From Pseudobythopirellula maris (GTDB lineage: Bacteria > Planctomycetota > Planctomycetia > Pirellulales > Lacipirellulaceae): a stretch of 64,000 bases of DNA. The stretch is from the NCBI RefSeq assembly GCF_007859945.1, contig NZ_SJPQ01000002.1, positions 598,279-662,278 on the forward strand, in the 5' to 3' direction. Made by a program: the position numbers and the translations under genes. The notes under the pieces are model-generated. The model worked only from the letters and a program-made list of their open reading frames with translations, did not search any database and was not told the DNA's origin. Positions 25,774-35,331 of the stretch are shown here, one piece after another. Every line of letters starts with the position of its first letter. Position 1 is the stretch's first letter.

Positions 25774-28026
25774 ATGCCCAATCTTCCCACCGACTTACCC
25801 GAGAACTTCATCAACCGCGAGCTCAGCTGGTTGGAGTTCAACCAGCGCGTGCTCGAAGAGGCGCAGGATGAGTCGATCCCGGTGTTGGAGCGGGTGAAGT
25901 TCCTCGCGATCTTCGCGTCGAACCTCGACGAATTCTTCATGGTCCGCGTGGCCGGATTGCGCGAGCAGGTGTTCGGCGCCCTCGCGCCGCAAGACCCGCC
26001 GCCGGACGGCATGACGCCGATGGCCATCCTGCAACGCTGCGTGGTGCGCACGCGCGAACTGGTCGAGCAGCAATACGCCTGCTGGAACGATTCGGTCAAA
26101 CCGGCGCTCGACGCGGCCGGCATCGGGCTGCGCACCGAAGCCGACCTCACGGCCGCCCAGCGCAAGACAATCGACAAGTACTTCCGCCAGCAGGTGTTCC
26201 CGGTCCTCACCCCGATGGCGATCGACCCGAGCCACCCGAGCCCCCACTTCCACAACCGCGGCTTGTACCTGGCGGCCACCCTCAAGCGGCGTCGCGGCAT
26301 CGGGCCGGAGCGGATGTTCGCCGTGGTGCAGCTGCCGCAGATGACGCCGCGGCTTGTGCCGGTCGACCCCGGCGGGACGACCGAGTTCCTGATGCTCGAA
26401 GACATCGTCGCCGCTCGCTTGCACGAGTTGTTCGTCGGCTACGACGTAGTGAAGTGGGGCGAGTTCCGCATCACGCGCGACATGGACATCGACCTGCTCG
26501 ACGAGGAGGGAGACGACCTGCTGCGTGCGATCGAGGGCCGCCTACGCAGCCGCGCCCGCAGCGAGGCGGTTCGGGTCGAGGCGTCCGACCGGCTCGCGCC
26601 CGATCTGTTGGATGTGATCGTCAGAGAGGAAGAGGTGCACCGCGGCGACCCGGCCGACCCCTCGGCGTACGGCGAGGTTTACAAGGTCGACGGCCCGCTC
26701 GACCTGTCGTGCCTGATGTCGCTTCCGTCGCTCACCGAGCGCGGCGACCTGCTCAACCCGCCGTTCACCCCGCGGCTGCCCAACTCGTTGGCGATCAAGG
26801 GCGACCTGTTCGATCGCATCTCGGCGGGCGACGTGCTGCTGCACCACCCGTTCGACTCGTTCCAGCCCGTCGTGGAGTTCGTCACCCAGGCGGCCCGCGA
26901 CCCGCAGGTGCTGGCCATCAAGCAAACGCTCTACCGCACGAGCGGCGACTCGCCGATCGTCAGCTCGCTGATCGAGGCCGCCGAGTCGGGCAAGCACGTC
27001 ACGGCGCTCGTTGAGCTCAAGGCCCGCTTCGACGAGGCGAACAACATCTCTTGGGCCCGCCGCATGGAGCGTTCCGGCGTCCACGTGGTGTACGGCTTCA
27101 TGAATCTCAAGACCCACTGCAAGCTCTGCCTGGTCGTCCGCCAGGAGGGGGGCAAGCGGGTCCGCAATTACGCCCACCTCGGCACGGGAAACTACAACCC
27201 GACCACCGCCAGGCTCTACACCGACATCGGCCTGTTCACCGCCGACCGGGCGATGACCGAAGACGTGTCGGCCGTGTTCAACTTCCTCACCGGCTACTCG
27301 CAGCACCACCAGTGGCAGAAGCTGGTCGTGGCCCCGGTGGACCTGCACGACCAAACGATCCGACTGATCGAGGAGCAGACCGATCGCGCCAGCCGCGGCA
27401 AGCCGGCCCGTGTGATCGCCAAGCTCAACTCGCTCGCCGACCGCGAGACGATCGAGGCGCTCTACCGGGCGAGCCAGGCGGGCGTGTCGATCGACCTGGT
27501 GATCCGCGGCATCTGCTGCCTGCGGCCCGGCATCGAGGGGCTCAGCGAGAACATCCGCGTCCGCAGCATCGTCGACCGCTTCCTGGAGCACAGCCGCATC
27601 CTGGTGTTCGGCGAGGGCTCGAGGCAAAAGGTCTACCTGGCGAGCGCCGACTGGATGCCGCGCAACTTCGAGCGCCGCGTCGAGGTGATGTTCCCGGTCG
27701 AGGACCCCGAGTTGCGGCAGCGGATCACGCAGGAGATCTTGCCGATCTACCTGAACGACAACGAGCGGGCACGGCTGCTCACCCCCAGCGGGTCCTACGA
27801 GCACGCGGCGCCCGGCAAATCGGGCGAGGAACGCCGCAGCCAACTGGAGCTGATCGACATCGCCAACGGCCGGCCCTCGGCGCCAGTCGTCACGGACACG
27901 AGCACCCCCAGCAAGCGCAAGCCCCCGGCCCGCAAGTCGGCCGCCAAAAAAACGGCGGTGACCAAGTCGCTCGCCAACGGCGCGTCGAAGACCCCCAAGC
28001 CCCGCAAGAGCGACACGCCGAAGTAG
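25774..28026 (+). CDS. ppk1: Polyphosphate kinase 1 with lysine-rich tail
   Basis: Ppk1 reversibly polymerises ATP gamma-phosphate into polyphosphate. The 750 residues begin with the family motif FINRELSWLEFNQRVLEEA and ASNLDEFFMVRVAGL. The autophosphorylated histidine lies in NLKTHCKLCLVVR near residue 447, followed by NYAHLGTGNYNP. A second active-site histidine region is FLEHSRILVFGEG near 605. After the core the last ~55 residues are a Lys/Ala/Pro/Thr-rich tail (KRKPPARKSAAKK) absent from typical family members; it could bind polyphosphate or nucleic acid. Confidence 0.96.
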   Translation: MPNLPTDLPENFINRELSWLEFNQRVLEEAQDESIPVLERVKFLAIFASNLDEFFMVRVAGLREQVFGALAPQDPPPDGMTPMAILQRCVVRTRELVEQQYACWNDSVKPALDAAGIGLRTEADLTAAQRKTIDKYFRQQVFPVLTPMAIDPSHPSPHFHNRGLYLAATLKRRRGIGPERMFAVVQLPQMTPRLVPVDPGGTTEFLMLEDIVAARLHELFVGYDVVKWGEFRITRDMDIDLLDEEGDDLLRAIEGRLRSRARSEAVRVEASDRLAPDLLDVIVREEEVHRGDPADPSAYGEVYKVDGPLDLSCLMSLPSLTERGDLLNPPFTPRLPNSLAIKGDLFDRISAGDVLLHHPFDSFQPVVEFVTQAARDPQVLAIKQTLYRTSGDSPIVSSLIEAAESGKHVTALVELKARFDEANNISWARRMERSGVHVVYGFMNLKTHCKLCLVVRQEGGKRVRNYAHLGTGNYNPTTARLYTDIGLFTADRAMTEDVSAVFNFLTGYSQHHQWQKLVVAPVDLHDQTIRLIEEQTDRASRGKPARVIAKLNSLADRETIEALYRASQAGVSIDLVIRGICCLRPGIEGLSENIRVRSIVDRFLEHSRILVFGEGSRQKVYLASADWMPRNFERRVEVMFPVEDPELRQRITQEILPIYLNDNERARLLTPSGSYEHAAPGKSGEERRSQLELIDIANGRPSAPVVTDTSTPSKRKPPARKSAAKKTAVTKSLANGASKTPKPRKSDTPK

Positions 28027-28162
28027 CGGGGGGCGGGCTAGCTACTGTTCGCAAAGAGGGGATGCACGGGCTTCTCCGCGAAGCTTTCTTAATCGTGTAG
28101 ACTGCGCACCCGGCAACGAATGGGACATCAACCACAGAACGCATTGCAGGACGCGTGGGGTT

Positions 28163-29953
28163 ATGACTACCCAGGATATGGACGAGCACAACGAAGCCAT
28201 ACGCCTCGACCCCCAAGACGCTAACGCCTACGTCAAACGCAGCTTCGCGTGGCACACGAAAGGCGACAATGACAGAGCGATCGCCGACTGTACCGAAGCC
28301 ATTCGCCTCGATCCGCATTCTGCCGAAGCTTACTTAGGACGTGGTTTCTCATGGAGGGAGAAAGGCGAGTACGACAAGGCTCTCGCCGACTATAGCAAAG
28401 CCATCGCTATCGATCCAAACAGTGCTTACGCCCATTACGCCCGCGGTATCGCACTGACTGAGCAAGGCGCGTACGACAAAGCGGTGTTGGACTGCACCGA
28501 AGCCATCCGCCTCGACCCAGAAGACCCGTCTGGCCAGCACTCCTATTACATTCGCAGCCGGGCTTGGGCGGGGAAGGGAGACTTCAACAGGGCGATCGCG
28601 GACTGCACCGAGGCCATGCGGCTCAAACCGCAATGGGGCAATGCTTACTGCAGCCGTGGCGGCTACTGGGGTCAGAAAGGCGACCATGGCAAGGCGATCG
28701 CCGACTACAACGAAGCCGTCCGTCTCGACCCCCAAAGTCCTTATGCATATAACGGCCGTGCCGCCATGTGGTGCGAGATAGGCGAGTACGACAAAGCGAT
28801 CGCCGACCTGAGCGAAGCCATCCGCTTCGCCCCCCACGACGCCTACGCGTACCACGCCCGGGGGTACAATTGGTACAGCAAGGGCGAGCACGACAAGGCG
28901 ATCGCCGACTACAACGAAGCGATCCGCTTCAAACCGCAGTGCACCGACGCTTACATCGGCCGCGGCTTGTCTCACGATAAGAAAGGTGATTTCGACAAGG
29001 CGATCGCCGACTACAACGAAGCGATCCGCCTCGAACCACAGTCTGCCGACTCCTACTACCGCCGTGGCTTGTCTCACGAAAAGAAAGGTAATTTCGACGA
29101 CGCGATCGTCGACTACACCGAAGCGAGTCGCCTCGACCCTCAGTCTGTCGATGCCTGCTACCGCCGTGGATTGTCTCACAAAAAGAAGGGTGAGTACGAT
29201 GACGCGATCGTCGACTACACCGAAGTGATCCGTCTCGACCCACTAGGCGCCATAGTCAGCAGCGCCTTGTACAGCCGCGGCGTGGCCTGGAAGGCAAAGG
29301 GCGAATACGAAAAAGCCATCGCCGACTGCACCCAAGCGATCCGCCTCGAACCGCAGTACACTAACGCTTACATCGGACGCGGCTTGTGCTGGGCCAGCAT
29401 AGGAGATTTCAACAAGGCCATCGCCGACTACAACAAAGCCATCCGCCTCGACACCGAATCTGCCGACGCCTACCACAACCGTGGCACCGCTTGGGTGAAC
29501 AAAGGCGAATACGAAAAGGCGATCGCCGACTTTACAACAACCATCCGCCTCGACCCACAAGACGCCAAAACCCACAACAACCGCGGCATCGCGTGGAGCC
29601 GGAAAGGAAATTACCCCGAGGCCATTGCTGACTACTCGCAAGCCATTTGCCTCGATCCAGGTTGCGCCTCACGTTACAGCGTTCTCTCTTGGCTCTTGGC
29701 GACCTGTCCTGACGGCCGGTACCGCGACGGCGCCAAGGCCGTCCAATTGGCCGAAAAGGCAAGCGAGCTCGTCAGTGAAATGAATATTAAACAACTGCAT
29801 GGGCTTGCCACAGCCCACGCCGAAAATGGGAGCTTCGATGAAGCCATTGCGTGGCAAAAAAAGGCTCTCGATCTAGCCACTGCAGAAGACGAACCATCCA
29901 TGCGACAATGCCTAATCTGGTACGAGGCTGGCAAGCCTTACTCTGAGTTGTGA
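28163..29953 (+). CDS. TPR-repeat protein, about 15 units
   Basis: The 596-residue protein is almost entirely tetratricopeptide repeats of about 34 residues. Each carries a version of G-[DE]-x-[DN]-x-A-I-A-D-[YC]-x-[EK]-A-I-R-L-[DE]-P followed by AYxxRG. I count 14 clear units and one degenerate unit near the C-terminus (SFDEAIAWQKKALDL). Before the last unit is a planctomycete-style tail (SWLLATCPDGRYRDGAKAVQLAEKA). There is no signal peptide, membrane segment or catalytic domain, so it is presumably a cytoplasmic scaffold. GC is lower than in ppk1 upstream, and the repeats are similar at DNA level, suggesting recent internal duplication. Confidence 0.93.
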   Translation: MTTQDMDEHNEAIRLDPQDANAYVKRSFAWHTKGDNDRAIADCTEAIRLDPHSAEAYLGRGFSWREKGEYDKALADYSKAIAIDPNSAYAHYARGIALTEQGAYDKAVLDCTEAIRLDPEDPSGQHSYYIRSRAWAGKGDFNRAIADCTEAMRLKPQWGNAYCSRGGYWGQKGDHGKAIADYNEAVRLDPQSPYAYNGRAAMWCEIGEYDKAIADLSEAIRFAPHDAYAYHARGYNWYSKGEHDKAIADYNEAIRFKPQCTDAYIGRGLSHDKKGDFDKAIADYNEAIRLEPQSADSYYRRGLSHEKKGNFDDAIVDYTEASRLDPQSVDACYRRGLSHKKKGEYDDAIVDYTEVIRLDPLGAIVSSALYSRGVAWKAKGEYEKAIADCTQAIRLEPQYTNAYIGRGLCWASIGDFNKAIADYNKAIRLDTESADAYHNRGTAWVNKGEYEKAIADFTTTIRLDPQDAKTHNNRGIAWSRKGNYPEAIADYSQAICLDPGCASRYSVLSWLLATCPDGRYRDGAKAVQLAEKASELVSEMNIKQLHGLATAHAENGSFDEAIAWQKKALDLATAEDEPSMRQCLIWYEAGKPYSEL

Positions 29954-30577
29954 ACCCCTTGCGGCCGATGCCCCGCTACATCTTCCTGCAATTTTTTTGA
30001 TTCTCTACTTCACGATTGCATGGAAGTGAGGGCCGGAATGACCGCGAGCGACACCTGCCGCCCGGCACCGGCCGCCGCTGGCCTAGCGCCCAGGCGGGGG
30101 GCCGCCCGCAGAATCTCGGCCACCCACCTGCGCTACGCGAAGTGATCGAAGGCCTTGCGCCCATTAAGAGAGCGCTCGACTTCATCAACACGCCGTAGAT
30201 CGCGGCCAGCGCCGGTAGTAGATCTCGTCGAAGCCCTCTCACGAATCGAATCCGCCCTCGCAGTTCCGGCTTGCCGCGCTGGGCGGTGGCCAGTCGGCTC
30301 CCGCCCTTCCGTTTCTGTTCGCCCAAATGTCGCCCGGTCGTTGGCCGTACGCCCGCTATCACTTCCGCGAATGGTCCTCAAACGACCAATCGCCGGTCAC
30401 CTCGAAACCATGCATCGGATCGCACCGCGGCCTACGTGCACGCTGGCGATACAGATTCGTGAAACTCGAGGAAATACGCATCCGTGGGACGAACGTCAGG
30501 AGTATTAGAGGTGCTCCGTAATCATCGCGGCGCACGGACTACTCCTGTTCTGTTCCCACACCCAAGGTCAAATCTCC
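29954..30577. other. Intergenic interval of about 620 bp, nothing recognised
   Basis: It lies between the TPR gene and the DUF4394 gene. Several short frames overlap, but none has a ribosome binding site or family character. A T-run (ATTTTTTT at about 29990) follows the TPR gene without a strong hairpin. The mixed frames could be the remains of a decayed gene, but I could not match them to any family. Confidence 0.4.
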
Positions 30578-31516
30578 ATGGCAACACGCCGAATCTTTGC
30601 GTCCACGTTCGCTCTCGCTTTGGTCGCTCTCGCTCCTCATCACGCCGCCGCCGAGGCGCTCTTTGGGCTCGCTGGCAGCGGGATCAACCAGCGTCTGGTG
30701 GTGATCAATACGAACACCAACGCGGTGACCTACAACACGCCGATCAGCGGCTTGGTCGACGCCCTCGGCGCCGAGTCGCTACAGAGCATCGACGTCCGCC
30801 CGGCGACCGGTGAGCTGTTTGGCTTGGACAACAACAGCAACCTCTACACGATCGCTCCGCTCACGGGCATGAGCACTCTGGTGGGTCAGCTCTCTCCCAC
30901 ACCGACCGGCACCCCTTCGACGAGGACCATCGATTTCAACCCGACGGTCGACCGGATCCGCGTGCTCGGCGACTCGCCCAGCAACAACAACCTCCGCGTG
31001 AATCCCAACGACGCCTCGACGCTGGTCGACGGCACGCTCGCCTTCGGCGCAGGAGACACGAACGAGGGCGAGCGGCCCTTCGTCGTGGGGGGCGCCTACA
31101 CCAACAGCGTGCCCGGCGCGACGTCGACGATGCTGTACGACGTCGAGGCAGGCCTGGACGTGCTGGTCACGCAGTCGCCGGCCAACGACGGCACGCTGCA
31201 GACGGTCGGCCCGCTGGGCGTCAACCTGATCAACACGGCGAACGCGAGCTTCGAGATCTCGGGCGCCACAGGCGACGCCTACCTGGTGTTCACCGGATTC
31301 CTGGGGAGCGGCGGCAACGTGCTCTACTCGGTGGACCTCGGAACCGGCGCCGCCACGTCGACCGGCCCGATCACGGGCGTGCCCAGCGGCAGCGTGACCG
31401 ACATCGCCGCGGTGGCTCAGAACGCTTTCCCTCAGCAGTTCATCCCTGAACCGGCTTCGCTCATGCTGCTCGCCATCGCCGGGATGCTGGGGGCCTGCGG
31501 CCGTCGCGCTCGGTGA
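30578..31516 (+). CDS. DUF4394-type PEP-CTERM secreted protein
   Basis: The 312 residues start with a signal peptide (ASTFALALVALAPHHAAAE). A domain of repeated beta blades follows, with phrases such as ALFGLAGSGINQRLVVINT, GELFGLDNNSNLYTI and TIDFNPTVDRIRVLGDSPSNNN, a pattern I associate with DUF4394. The C-terminus is a PEP-CTERM signal (IPEPASLMLLAIAGMLGACGRRAR). It would be exported and handled by exosortase. The role is unknown; a propeller-like surface protein is the likely reading. A strong terminator follows. Confidence 0.88.
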   Translation: MATRRIFASTFALALVALAPHHAAAEALFGLAGSGINQRLVVINTNTNAVTYNTPISGLVDALGAESLQSIDVRPATGELFGLDNNSNLYTIAPLTGMSTLVGQLSPTPTGTPSTRTIDFNPTVDRIRVLGDSPSNNNLRVNPNDASTLVDGTLAFGAGDTNEGERPFVVGGAYTNSVPGATSTMLYDVEAGLDVLVTQSPANDGTLQTVGPLGVNLINTANASFEISGATGDAYLVFTGFLGSGGNVLYSVDLGTGAATSTGPITGVPSGSVTDIAAVAQNAFPQQFIPEPASLMLLAIAGMLGACGRRAR

Positions 31517-31550
31517 GTGGTGGCGCCGCCACAAAACCATGCACTAGCAA

Positions 31551-31591
31551 CGACGCCCCCGTTGGCCACAGGCCGGCGGGGGCGTTTTTTT
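31551..31591 (+). terminator. Rho-independent terminator after the DUF4394 gene
   Basis: CGCCCCCG pairs with CGGGGGCG, with further pairing GGCC/GGCC in the loop region, and is followed directly by seven T. It lies 35 bp after the stop at 31516. Confidence 0.9.
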
Positions 31592-31627
31592 GTGGGCGTG
31601 CGAAGCTGACGACCTTACGCGTGGGGC

Positions 31628-32236
31628 CTACTGGCCCGGCGTCAGCCGTTGCAGGCCGAGCACCCAGGCTGGGGTCGCCCGCAGGTATTCCACGACTCGC
31701 TTTTTCTGCGCGAAGTAGTAGCAGGCGTTGGCGCCTTGGAAGACCGCGCTCATCACGATCACCGTGCCGTACAACGCGACAAGCGCCAGATGGTAGACCT
31801 GGTCGAAGCCCTCGAACGAGTCGAACACCTCGCGCAGCTCGGGCCTGTCTCGCAACTCGGCGGCGAACGGGCTTTCGGCCGACAGGCCGGCGAGCAACAT
31901 CCAGCAGCTGTAGACGACGATCAGTCCCAAAAAAGCGACCTGATTCCAGCCCAAGAAACGGGGCGCCGACTCGTCGAACCGCAGCAGCCGTCGGCGGCCG
32001 GCGAACTCGTTGTAAGCGACCGCGGCCATGCCGACCGTCAACACAAAGCCGGGCATGCTGAAGAGCGCGAACGGCGCCGACAGGGCCGCGAACAGGCCGA
32101 TCGTCCAGCCGTTGAACCGCGCGACGGCGGCCGCCTTGCGGATCTTCTTCGCGCGGTCGTGCGCTAGCGTAACCTCGAGCTCCTGCGCGGGGCTCAGCGG
32201 GGCGGGCGTTTCGGTGGTGACGCAGGCGGCGGGCAT
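31628..32236 (-). CDS. Multi-pass membrane protein of unknown function
   Basis: The 202-residue protein has a polar start (MPAACVTTETPAPLSPAQ), a basic helix (AHDRAKKIRKAAAVAR) and about four hydrophobic segments. These are GLFAALSAPFALFSM, FVLTVGMAAVAYN, QVAFLGLIVVYSCWMLLAGL and LALVALYGTVIVMSAVF. It closes with YYFAQKKRVVEYLRATPAWV, a pattern shared by uncharacterised planctomycete inner-membrane proteins. The ATG at 32236 has AAGGGG with correct spacing; a longer frame to 32344 lacks one. Function unknown. Confidence 0.82.
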   Translation of the reverse strand: MPAACVTTETPAPLSPAQELEVTLAHDRAKKIRKAAAVARFNGWTIGLFAALSAPFALFSMPGFVLTVGMAAVAYNEFAGRRRLLRFDESAPRFLGWNQVAFLGLIVVYSCWMLLAGLSAESPFAAELRDRPELREVFDSFEGFDQVYHLALVALYGTVIVMSAVFQGANACYYFAQKKRVVEYLRATPAWVLGLQRLTPGQ

Positions 32237-32459
32237 CCGAAGCCCCTTGGGATCCGTGAGAGCGCGTCCGCAATCGACGATGACCATCGAGCGGCGGCGT
32301 TGGGCGACGCAAACTGCGTCGGGGGGCGTATAACCCCCTCTCACGAAACGTAGCTCACTGCGGGCGCCTGGGGCTTGGCCGCAAAGCGTCGCTAGCGCCC
32401 CACGCAGTCACAACCGCTATGAGCGATAGAAACCGCCGGTTCGCCAGCCCGATCCGCCC

Positions 32460-33473
32460 TCACACCGCGGAAGCGGAAGCCGGTTTCTTCGCCGGCTCGT
32501 CGGCCAGAGTGACCTGGAATTGCGACGGCGGGCTGGGTTGCGTCGTCTCGAAACGCTCCAGCCCCCGCGGCCGCGAACCGCGGCTCTCCTTGTCGACCAA
32601 CACCTGGAGCGCGCCGATGTACTCGGTCATCAGGTGATCGGAGAAGTGGTCGACTCGGCCGCGGCGCAGCGAGCGCCAGAAGCCCCAGAAGCGGTCGCGC
32701 ATCTTCCACACGCCCTCGACGTCGCTGATCTGGCCCTTGCGGTTGAGGTAGATCTCGCGGCCGCCGTGGGCGTAGCCTAACCACGCCGGCGGGACGCGGG
32801 GAACGATGTCGTTGTTGTTCACCCAGCGGTAGTACTCGAGCTTCACGTGGTTGATGTACCGCTTGTTGCCGACGCGCGGCGAGCCGTAGGTGTAGATCGC
32901 GCGCGGGTTCGAGTCGATCGCCGAGAGCTTGCAGCGCCCGCCGCAGATGGCGGCCATCGCGCCGCCGAGCGAGTGGCCGGCGAACCACAGCGTTTGATCG
33001 TTGCTGCGGAGCGCCTCCTCGAGCCGCGGCCAGAGGTCGTCGACCTCGCGTTTGAAGCCGCGGTGCACACGGCCGACCGTCTCGCCGGCGTCCCAGGCGG
33101 CGTCGAGATCGGCCCGCACGTCGTTCCACTCGTTCGGCTCGGTGCCGCGGCAGGTGACCACGGTGTCGGTGTCGTTCGAAAAGATGTACGCCTGGGCGCC
33201 GTCGCGGTCGTAGAAGCGGATCTCGGGGAAACCGATGGCGTTGGCCACCAGGCCCGCCTCGGCGCGGCTGAAGTACGAGAGCCGCGAGAGCTCGGCGAAC
33301 AGCAGCGATCGCTCGAGGAACGTGAGCCCCTCGATCGCGCCGTCCAGCAGCGAGGTGGCCACGAAGGGAGGCAGGCTCTCCACCGGCGGGGCAGCGTCGA
33401 TCGGAGCGCCGTCGATCGGGGCGCAGTCGATGGGAAAGGGAAGCTTGGCGGGGTTGCTCACGCTTGAGGCCAT
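32460..33473 (-). CDS. Lipase class 3 family alpha/beta hydrolase
   Basis: The 337-residue protein carries the class 3 lipase layout. The nucleophile elbow GHSLGGA has Ser at about 168. The acid lies in WVNNNDIVPRVPP (Asp about 222) and the histidine in DHFSDHLMTEY (about 280). The upstream strand VVTCRGTEPNEWNDVRADLDA and the GFKREVDDLW helix are also typical. There is no clear signal peptide. The N-terminus contains a short repeated PID-[CGA]-AP motif. The start is uncertain between 33473 and 33530. The substrate cannot be told from sequence; a lipid esterase is probable. Confidence 0.9.
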   Translation of the reverse strand: MASSVSNPAKLPFPIDCAPIDGAPIDAAPPVESLPPFVATSLLDGAIEGLTFLERSLLFAELSRLSYFSRAEAGLVANAIGFPEIRFYDRDGAQAYIFSNDTDTVVTCRGTEPNEWNDVRADLDAAWDAGETVGRVHRGFKREVDDLWPRLEEALRSNDQTLWFAGHSLGGAMAAICGGRCKLSAIDSNPRAIYTYGSPRVGNKRYINHVKLEYYRWVNNNDIVPRVPPAWLGYAHGGREIYLNRKGQISDVEGVWKMRDRFWGFWRSLRRGRVDHFSDHLMTEYIGALQVLVDKESRGSRPRGLERFETTQPSPPSQFQVTLADEPAKKPASASAV

Positions 33474-33608
33474 CCGTGTAGCAAGGTCGTTGCGGCTCGG
33501 GAGAAGCGGAGGGGCGATCGCCCGGTCCACCTAGGAGAATCTAGCCAGCCTCTCCCGCGATCACAAGCGATTTGCCCACAGCCGCGGCCGCACGCAAGAC
33601 GCACGCGC

Positions 33609-35114
33609 CTAAGGCTGGCCCTCGGCCGAGTCGAGCTTGCCTCGCCAAAAGGCTTGGGCCTCGGCCAGACGCTCGGCGGAGGGTGCGGCCTTTTCGTCGG
33701 CCGCTAGCTCGTCGAGCCACTCCAAGAAAAACGCCACGCTCGAGCGGCTCACCCGCCGCTGGCCCGACATCTCGACGAACCACGGGGCCGACTGGGCCAT
33801 CTGGTAGCGGTCGGCGTCGACCGTCACGGCCCGCACGGCGAACCAGCCGGCCGAATCGAACTCCACCGGTGGCAGCCGGCCGCCGCCGGCGGCCCAGTCA
33901 CGCAGCGGCACGGTGGCCGCCACCTCGTTGTTCTTAATAATCTCGAGGTACTCGATCTTGTCGCGTGTCGCGAGGCTGAGGCCGACCTCGAACGTGAGCG
34001 TCTCGCCGTGATTCAGGTAGAACACGGCGCCGGGGGCCCGCCCCTCGGCCTTCGGCCTCAGCAGCGGTCCGTTGGTCACGACCGTGGCGCCGGCGAGGGC
34101 GGCGTCCCACCAGTCGGGAGAGGCCTGCGATTCGCTGTTCGTGTCGCCCGTGTGGGCGTACACGCGTGCGGCGCCGAGCGTCGTTTCTTCAAAGCCCGAT
34201 CCGCTCCCCGCCAACGGGACCAACCGCAGCCCCGCGCCGAGCGTGTGGTGATAGACCGCTTCGCGCCAGCGGCCCAAGCCGCGGCGGGCGGGGTAGCGGG
34301 ACCGATCGCGAGGCCGGTTCCCTTCGCTTTCTTCGGGGCCGAGCACGAGCAGGGCGTCGACCGCACCCTCGGCGATCCACGCCGGCAGGCGCCAGGCGCC
34401 GGCGTCGGCGATCACGACGAGGCCCGCCTCGCGCGCGGCGAGCGCGACCGCCAATGGGTCGTCGCCCCTGAGTGATCGAAAGTCGAATGGCCCGTCACGC
34501 GACACGATTGTCAGCGAGCCGCCGGGGCTCTCGACCCGGGCGGCGCTGTAGTGGTGGGCGTCTTCCTCTTTGAGGCGGCGGATCGCTTTCGCGGGCCGCC
34601 ACGAGCCGCCGCTCCAAACGTGACCCACCTGCGGCGCCGCGGCGAGTTGCTCGGCTTGCCTCGCGACGTCGAGCCCACCCGGCTCGCGCGAGGCGAGCAG
34701 GTCGGCGGCTAGCCAACCCTCTTTGGCGAGATGCGCCGCGCGGCGCATCTCGACCCGCTTCGAGTCCTCGGCGCGGCGATCGATCTGGAAGTGGCCGCTT
34801 TGCGTGAGGTACTCGGGGCCGGCGTCGATGACAAAGCGGTAGTTGCCGCGTCTCAGCGGCAAAGTCACGTTGCCTGGAAAGTACGCGTGGTCACCCCAGA
34901 CAGCGACGCCCCAACGCCGCGCCGCGACCGGCCTACCGCGGCCGTCCTGCAGCTCGATCCGCACGGGGAGCGGGGTGAGCGTCTCGGCCTCGACGGCCTC
35001 GATCTCGAGGACGCCATCGGCGCGTGGCGCCCCCCCGGCGACGCCGTCCACCAGGACGATGGCCGCCCAGGCCAGGGGCAGAAGTAGAGCTTGTTTTGGC
35101 AAACCAATCATCAT
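33609..35114 (-). CDS. Exported protein resembling CehA/McbA metallohydrolases but lacking the metal site
   Basis: The 501 residues begin with a signal peptide (LLLPLAWAAIVLVDGVAGG). A beta domain follows with YFPGNVTLPLRRGNYRFVIDAGPEYLTQSGHFQIDR. Then comes a stretch matching where planctomycete CehA/McbA-like proteins carry G-W-x-x-G-D-L-H-x-H; here it reads GWLAADLLASREP, without the histidines. Further residues (YAHTGDTNSESQASPDWWDAALAGATVVTNGP) follow the family plan. It may be a non-catalytic relative, perhaps a binding protein. The family link is by memory of motif order and has not been tested by search. Confidence 0.65.
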   Translation of the reverse strand: MMIGLPKQALLLPLAWAAIVLVDGVAGGAPRADGVLEIEAVEAETLTPLPVRIELQDGRGRPVAARRWGVAVWGDHAYFPGNVTLPLRRGNYRFVIDAGPEYLTQSGHFQIDRRAEDSKRVEMRRAAHLAKEGWLAADLLASREPGGLDVARQAEQLAAAPQVGHVWSGGSWRPAKAIRRLKEEDAHHYSAARVESPGGSLTIVSRDGPFDFRSLRGDDPLAVALAAREAGLVVIADAGAWRLPAWIAEGAVDALLVLGPEESEGNRPRDRSRYPARRGLGRWREAVYHHTLGAGLRLVPLAGSGSGFEETTLGAARVYAHTGDTNSESQASPDWWDAALAGATVVTNGPLLRPKAEGRAPGAVFYLNHGETLTFEVGLSLATRDKIEYLEIIKNNEVAATVPLRDWAAGGGRLPPVEFDSAGWFAVRAVTVDADRYQMAQSAPWFVEMSGQRRVSRSSVAFFLEWLDELAADEKAAPSAERLAEAQAFWRGKLDSAEGQP

Positions 35115-35331
35115 CTCTAAGCGTAGCACACCGGATCGGAGGGGTGATTGCTCTCTCGGCTGCCTCGCTAGGCTTCGTGAGGGCGGCCCGCCCCCGGGGG
35201 CCGCTCACAGGCCTGTTTCGGCGGGCCCATAGGAAGCGCCCCCGTGGCGAGGGTAAGATGCTCAAACCACCAGTCGGAAACCTTCCCCTTCCAAGTTCCC
35301 CCCAAGCAACCCGCCGCCACTCCGGAGCCCG

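Noticed and set aside
28349-29243. Minus-strand frames with internal periodicity
   Set aside because: They are the mirror of the TPR repeats on the plus strand.
29976-30362. A 128-codon minus-strand frame between the TPR and DUF4394 genes, considered as a decayed transposase
   Set aside because: A few phrases looked suggestive, but no motif or terminal repeat supports it.
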